Positions 63,149 through 64,000 of a stretch of DNA of 64,000 nt are shown here, piece by piece. The translations under genes and the position numbers were made by a program. Below the pieces are notes generated by a model. That model saw only the letters and a program-made list of their open reading frames with translations. It was not told where the DNA came from and did not search any database. The DNA comes from Palsa-504 sp963756575 (GTDB lineage: Bacteria; Actinomycetota; Actinomycetes; Streptosporangiales; Streptosporangiaceae): assembly GCA_963756575.1 (NCBI GenBank), contig CAVWOM010000019.1, positions 496,001-560,000 of the forward strand, written 5' to 3'. The stretch's first letter is position 1. Each line of letters begins with the position of its first letter.

Positions 63149-63715
63149 GTGAGCGCGACGCGGGGTGGCACGGCCGCCGGTGACAAGGCCGCCGGGGGCG
63201 GTGTCACGACGGGCGCTGTCACGACGGGCGCTGTCACGACGGGCGGCGACACGACGGGCGGCGACACCACGGGCGATGTCACGACGGGCGGCGACACCGC
63301 AGGCAGCGACACCGCGGCGCAGGACATCGTGGTGAGCGCCTGGCGGGAGATGACGGCCTGCCACGCTGCCGCCTGCGCCGCGCTGGAGCGCGAGCTCGGC
63401 GAGCGGCACGGCCTGGGGGTCAGCGACTTCGAGGTGCTGGAGCGGCTGGCCGAGAGCGACGGCCGCAAGTTCCGCGCCCAGGACCTCGCCGAGGCCGTCC
63501 ACCTGAGCCAGAGTGCGCTGTCCCGCCTGGTCGACCGGCTGGCCCGGCACGGCCTAGTCGAACGGTGCGGCTGCGACGAGGACCGGCGCGGCATCTACGT
63601 GGTGCTGACCGGAACCGGCGAACAGCGCCACGCCGAGGCGGTGCCGACCCACCGGGGCGTGCTCTCCCGCCACCTGCCTGGCTCGATGCTCCGTGTGGCC
63701 AGTAGCGGCGGGTAA
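63149..63715 (+). CDS. MarR-family regulator with N-terminal pentapeptide repeats
   Basis: The 188-residue protein has an N-terminal tail of about 40 residues made of VTTGA/VTTGG/DTTGG-type units (15-bp DNA repeats at about 63198-63300). The MarR winged helix follows: VSDFEVLERLAESDGRKFRAQDLAEAVHLSQSALSRLVDRLARHGLVERCGCDEDRRGIYVVLT. Cys in ERCGCDED may be redox-active (inference). Divergent from the MFS exporter, its likely target. Confidence 0.9.
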   Translation: MSATRGGTAAGDKAAGGGVTTGAVTTGAVTTGGDTTGGDTTGDVTTGGDTAGSDTAAQDIVVSAWREMTACHAAACAALERELGERHGLGVSDFEVLERLAESDGRKFRAQDLAEAVHLSQSALSRLVDRLARHGLVERCGCDEDRRGIYVVLTGTGEQRHAEAVPTHRGVLSRHLPGSMLRVASSGG

Positions 63716-63789
63716 TGCCCGCTGGATAGGGTTAGTCCGTCTAAAACGGGCTAGTCAGCGCCAAGCTGGCAGCGGAGCGGAGATGAGCC

Positions 63790-64000
63790 ATGGCTGACCG
63801 GCCGGCCACGCTGCGGGACGTCGCGGCCGCGGCCCGCGTTCACCCGGCCACCGCTTCCCGGGCGCTCAACCCCGAGACCCGCATCCTGGTCAGCGAGGAC
63901 ACCGCCCGGCGGGTGAGCGAGGCGGCGGAGAGGCTCGGCTACCGGCCCAACCCGGTCGCCCGGAGCCTGCGGACCAGGCGCTCCCATACGGTCGGAGTGC
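63790..64000 (+). CDS. LacI-family regulator, N-terminal part (cut by window end)
   Basis: The first 70 residues give a LacI HTH: MADRPATLRDVAAAARVHPA, TASRALNPETR, AAERLGYRPNPVARSLRTRRS, ending at the linker. GCGGAG precedes the ATG. Effector and targets are outside the window. Confidence 0.92.
   Translation, partial: MADRPATLRDVAAAARVHPATASRALNPETRILVSEDTARRVSEAAERLGYRPNPVARSLRTRRSHTVGV

Overview
The window is chromosomal DNA from a high-GC (about 73% by eye) actinobacterium. GTG/TTG starts are common and many genes look leaderless, with a TANNNT -10 box 6-8 nt before the start codon. An F420-type PPOX enzyme, an MsiK-like sugar ATPase, a class F sortase, an ECF42 sigma factor and LuxR/AfsR-like regulators all point to a filamentous actinomycete. 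The genus cannot be fixed from sequence alone. At least eight genes carry a single-base frameshift, including housekeeping-type genes such as rnhB and msiK, so residual sequencing indels are likely and those genes are annotated across the shift.

Layout. 1-5.7 kb (minus): a two-component system cut by the window edge, a CYTH phosphatase, a PCMT-like methyltransferase, a GT87 mannosyltransferase and a membrane protein. 5.8-18.2 kb: a translation-flavoured region with selA, selB, the selenocysteine tRNA gene (selC), a second archaeal-type aspartyl-tRNA synthetase behind what reads as an Asp-specific translational T-box, and a single-chain (mitochondrial-type) phenylalanyl-tRNA synthetase behind a leader ORF with competing hairpins. 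Between these lie an alpha-glucosidase, a GNAT protein and an ECF42/YCII/SnoaL unit with a symmetric divergent promoter. 18.5-23.2 kb: a NarL-type two-component pair and an ECF sigma factor with a membrane-anchored propeller protein. 23.3-36.4 kb: a CO-dehydrogenase FAD-subunit remnant, padR, rnhB, sortase F with a candidate substrate, MFS, SGNH lipase, PPOX, moaA, APH-like kinase, SDR, Tat/lipo Rieske protein, 5'-3' exonuclease, M24 peptidase and PAC2 protein.

36.5-48.7 kb: msiK, an Lrp regulator, a TetR/MFS efflux pair with two matching operators on the promoter, a short AMP-ligase-like protein, an AfsR/LuxR-type ATPase regulator and a large GH38 alpha-mannosidase. 48.8-53.3 kb: thiamine genes, with thiE on the minus strand and a TPP riboswitch leading thiO-thiS-thiG-thiD-tenA. 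53.3-64 kb: a helically phased cluster of six DnaA-box-like 9-mers, AraC, VOC, two hydrolases, a DUF5995-like protein, a secreted protein, an AT-rich gene-poor stretch with a MITE-like inverted-repeat element, an ArsR regulator, a small protein with PadR-like operator repeats, a MarR/MFS divergent pair and the start of a LacI regulator.

The most notable material is the accessory translation region (selABC plus two extra aminoacyl-tRNA synthetases, each with its own RNA-level control signal), the off-origin DnaA-box cluster and the 363-bp MITE-like element.
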